Shown: one piece after another, positions 61,455 through 64,000 of the stretch
Numbering within the stretch: the stretch's first letter is position 1
How the letters are laid out: each line of letters begins with the position of its first letter
Assembly (NCBI GenBank): GCA_034008185.1
Contig: CM067084.1
Span: 59,596,599-59,660,598 of the forward strand
Reading direction: 5' to 3'
From: Gorsachius magnificus
Lineage: Eukaryota > Chordata > Aves > Pelecaniformes > Ardeidae
DNA: 64,000 bases
Notes under the pieces: generated by a model
Databases searched by the model: none
Told to the model about the DNA's origin: nothing
The model's input: the letters and a program-made list of their open reading frames with translations, nothing else
Made by a program: the position numbers and the translations under genes

Positions 61455-63328
61455 ATTTAAAATGATGAATATATTCTTTCCCAAAAGACATAGCTGGTAA
61501 ATAAGAGTACTATCCCCACAGAATGGGAGATTTGCTTTTGGTCTTCTATCCAAACAGTAAATTTGTTGGAAGGAACTAAGTGGGAGTACATGAATTTTCA
61601 AATATCAGTTCAGAAAAATTAGTATAAGTGCAATGATAAATCTCCCCCCACCCTTCCTGTTTTTTGTTCCTAAGCTGAATATCAAAGTCTGTCCTTGAAT
61701 CTTCTCAAGAGTAAATTTATTTCTCCTTCTCTTTTCTATAGGCTTTGGGTCTATTATCTTTGTGAACTGCTGTAGGTAGAGATGGACCCTTGCCTGGACA
61801 GGCAGATAGTCTAATAAAGAAGTGCAGTTAGACTAAAATTTATTTGGATCTTGATGGACTGCTCAAAACGAATCCAGTTAGACAAGATTTTCAGTGAAAT
61901 TTTCCAAGGAAGATTTGCAGTGCTAGATCAGATGAAAGCTGCATTGCATTTAGGCCAGTAGCTTGTTTCTTACAGTTACAATATTAAGAAAGATCTTCTG
62001 AAGAGTAAAAAATGTATTTTCTGAATAGACACCAACATCAAATTTTAAAATAAGGGGCAAAAACTGGAAAGGTACATGTGCAGACTTTCCTATCCAGTTC
62101 TAGTGCTTTGAGGGGATACTTCCAAGGCCAGACTTTGGTGAAATCACAGGCATATACATGCTATTTTCTAAATTAATCTCTATAGCCAAAAGGAATTAAT
62201 GTATGTTTTTCCGGTATGCAATGAGGAATGTATGTATGGAAGCAGAAGTGGGAGTTTTTTAGTCTAAACTGCAACAAAGAGAAGGAAGAAAGCTTAATCC
62301 CCCCAAATGGACTAGCTAATTGTTTAAATAATGAAGTTTTTCCAACAAATGTTTGGATAAATATGTTAAAGATTGACCAGATCTCATGAGTGTTTTGTTG
62401 AATGAGCCTCTGCCTTGGCAGATGTGTTGTCTTGAATTTGAAAGGGTTAAACTTCTGCTGGAGTTAACAGTAAAAGAAAAACTCACAAGGTCCTCTATCA
62501 GTTCCACTGTCTTTAATGGTCATCTGACAATCCAGAAGCACTGGGAATCATATACAAACCCTCTGGAGTCTTGTTGCAATATCGTCTTCAACAGAAATTG
62601 CTGCATTCCGTTATGCATCCATTTCAAAATCATTGCCCAAGGTCTTTCCTCAATGGAAGTTAATGGACATTTGGATATTATTTGCAGGATTTGGGGCTTA
62701 ATGTAGAAAATAAATCAAAAGAAAAAATCCCTGTTGTCAAACTAATAACAAGGTCCCCAGATACCTCCTTCTTAACATGAGAGATCAGCCTGTACTAATA
62801 TAATTTAGACTACCTTTTTTTTTTTTTTGACACAGTTATTTCAGCATATAGTCTCCTGTGAGTCAAAATAAGATTCTTTGGTATGGTATTGAAATGGCTA
62901 TATTTTTTCCCAAGTTGGAGCAACCTAATTCATAAGAGTGTTGTAGATTGATTCTTGTCAATCACTTGTTTTGACTTGTAATTAAATTTTCATTGTTGCA
63001 TATTAGAAGGGCATTGAACATAATGATTTTTAATCAATCAGTATTTGTTGACTACAGATGGATGGGGTTCGTTCTGTACTTGTGAAAAAAAGTATCAGTT
63101 TGTGCTTTTTTTAAGTGTCAAAAATCCTCTTTATTGCCATCTGAATCTGATTGGTGTCCAGTTATACTGTATGTGGGGAAGTGTCAAATACATCAGATGA
63201 TGGAAATATGCAGCAGTAAGTAATACTGATTGTTTCAGATGCTTAACTTATCCAATCAGGAGGACAAGCGAAATGCATTGTGACTCGTGTTATCTGTCAC
63301 ACTAAATAGCAGACAAATAATTGACAGG
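61455..63328. other. AT-rich intergenic sequence with one possible ancient repeat fragment
   Basis: No gene recognised; a 106-codon frame at 62386-62706 has no family features. At 62648-62700, TCAATGGAAGTTAATGGACA followed by TTTGCAGGATTTGGGGCTT resembles the old motif seen near 27655 and 28787. An 18-nt T run lies at about 62815-62829. Confidence 0.45.
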
Positions 63329-64000
63329 TGTATTGGGTTTCTGTGGCAAGGTCTTGGTAGTGGGGTGGCTACAGGGGTGGCTTCTGTGAGAAGCTGCTAG
63401 AAGATTTCCCTGTGTCCGCCACTGGCCAAGGCCAAGCCAATCAGCGGCAGTGGAAGCGCCTCTGTGATAACATATTTAAGAAGGAAAAAAAAAACAAAAA
63501 ACGGCTGCGTCTCAGTAGCCAGAGAGAGAAGAGAAGTGAGAGGATGCAAGGAAAACACCCCCAAGGTGAGCAGGTGTCCCCCCAGTCCATGGAGGTCCAT
63601 GGTGGAGCAGATATCCACCTGTAGCCCATGGAGGACCGCATGCCGGAGCGGGTGGATGCCTGAAGGGAGGAGGCTGTGACCCCGTGGGAAGCCTGTGCCA
63701 GATCAGGTTCCTGGCAAGCCATTGTGGACCCATGGGGGGAGGAGCTCACGGGACCGGGGACCCCTTGGCCGGCCCGGGGGGAGGGGTTTGGAATTCCCCG
63801 GGGACCCAACGCTGGAGCAGTCTGCTCCTGAGGGACTGCACCCCGTGGAAATTATGGGCCCATGCTGGAGCAGTTCGTGAAGAACTGTAGCCTGTGGAAA
63901 GGACTCACATTGGAGAAGTTCATGGAGGACTGTCTCCCATGAGAGGAACCCCAGGCTGGAGCAGGGGAAGAGTCCTCTCCCTAGAAAGAAGAAGCAGCAG
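63329..64000 (+). mobile_element. LTR of the 42690 family, + strand, cut by window end
   Basis: It starts TGTATTGGGTTTCTGTGGCAAGG, matching the minus-strand start of the LTR at 43805. A TATA-like ATATTTAAG lies near 63471-63479. Then come CATGCTGGAGCAG-type units (63650, 63811, 63864, 63955) interleaved with GGACTG..CCCATG(A)GAGG blocks. The last part and 3' boundary are outside the window, so solo LTR and provirus cannot be told apart. Open frames in it on both strands are repeat-driven. Confidence 0.88.

Noticed and set aside
62386..62706. 106-codon frame, considered as an exon because of a GTGAGT on the opposite strand
   Set aside because: A single donor-like string is not evidence; no acceptor, no domain, and the right part resembles an old repeat.

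Overview
This window is an AT-rich, gene-poor stretch of a bird nuclear genome. The avian signature is the repeat content: CR1 LINE 3' ends with their octamer tails (ATTCTATG/ATTCTGTG type) and several families of avian-type retroviral LTRs. I found no host protein-coding exon, tRNA, rRNA or CRISPR array that I can support. Every coding region with a recognisable product belongs to a transposable element.

Layout. 1-608: a CR1 3' end cut by the window edge. 4713-5172: a 13-bp inverted repeat, a small tandem repeat and a GC-rich island of unknown origin. 14735-20760: a complete endogenous retrovirus (ERV) on the minus strand. Its two 574-bp LTRs differ at about 7 positions. It has a tRNA-Lys-type primer binding site, a broken gag whose N-terminus looks membrane-spanning, and one uninterrupted 1036-codon protease-RT-RNase H-integrase frame. 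That frame carries a substitution in the RT active site (Y-I-G-D instead of Y-x-D-D). There is no env. 25074-25697 and 58186-58810: solo LTRs of the same young subfamily. 36852-37835: a CR1, an old unclassified repeat and a truncated related LTR in a row. 38419-39159, 41839-42557 and 42690-43805: three solo LTRs of three other families, each bounded by a perfect 5-bp target duplication. 55514-57275: a solo LTR split by a CR1 that carries RT. 59278-59774: an older LTR relative. 60781-61454: another CR1 3' end. 63329-64000: the start of a second copy of the 42690 LTR family, cut by the window end.

How the parts relate. The ERV and the two closest solo LTRs share nearly the same sequence, so the family was active recently and solo LTRs formed by LTR-LTR recombination. 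The related LTRs carry a CRE-like octamer (TGACGTCA or one-base derivatives) just upstream of the core promoter region. In the 55514 LTR the CR1 separates that octamer from a TATA-like TATATAA. The remaining intervals (for example 609-4700, 5221-14734, 20761-25073, 25698-36851, 43811-53854) are AT-rich DNA with microsatellites and a few old repeat fragments.

Most interesting for follow-up: the hydrophobic, sequon-bearing N-terminus of the ERV gag; the RT active-site break in an otherwise open pol; the nested CR1-in-LTR promoter split; and the long R-like region with internal repeats in the 42690/63329 LTR family. Family names are given only as far as the sequence allows. No database search was possible.
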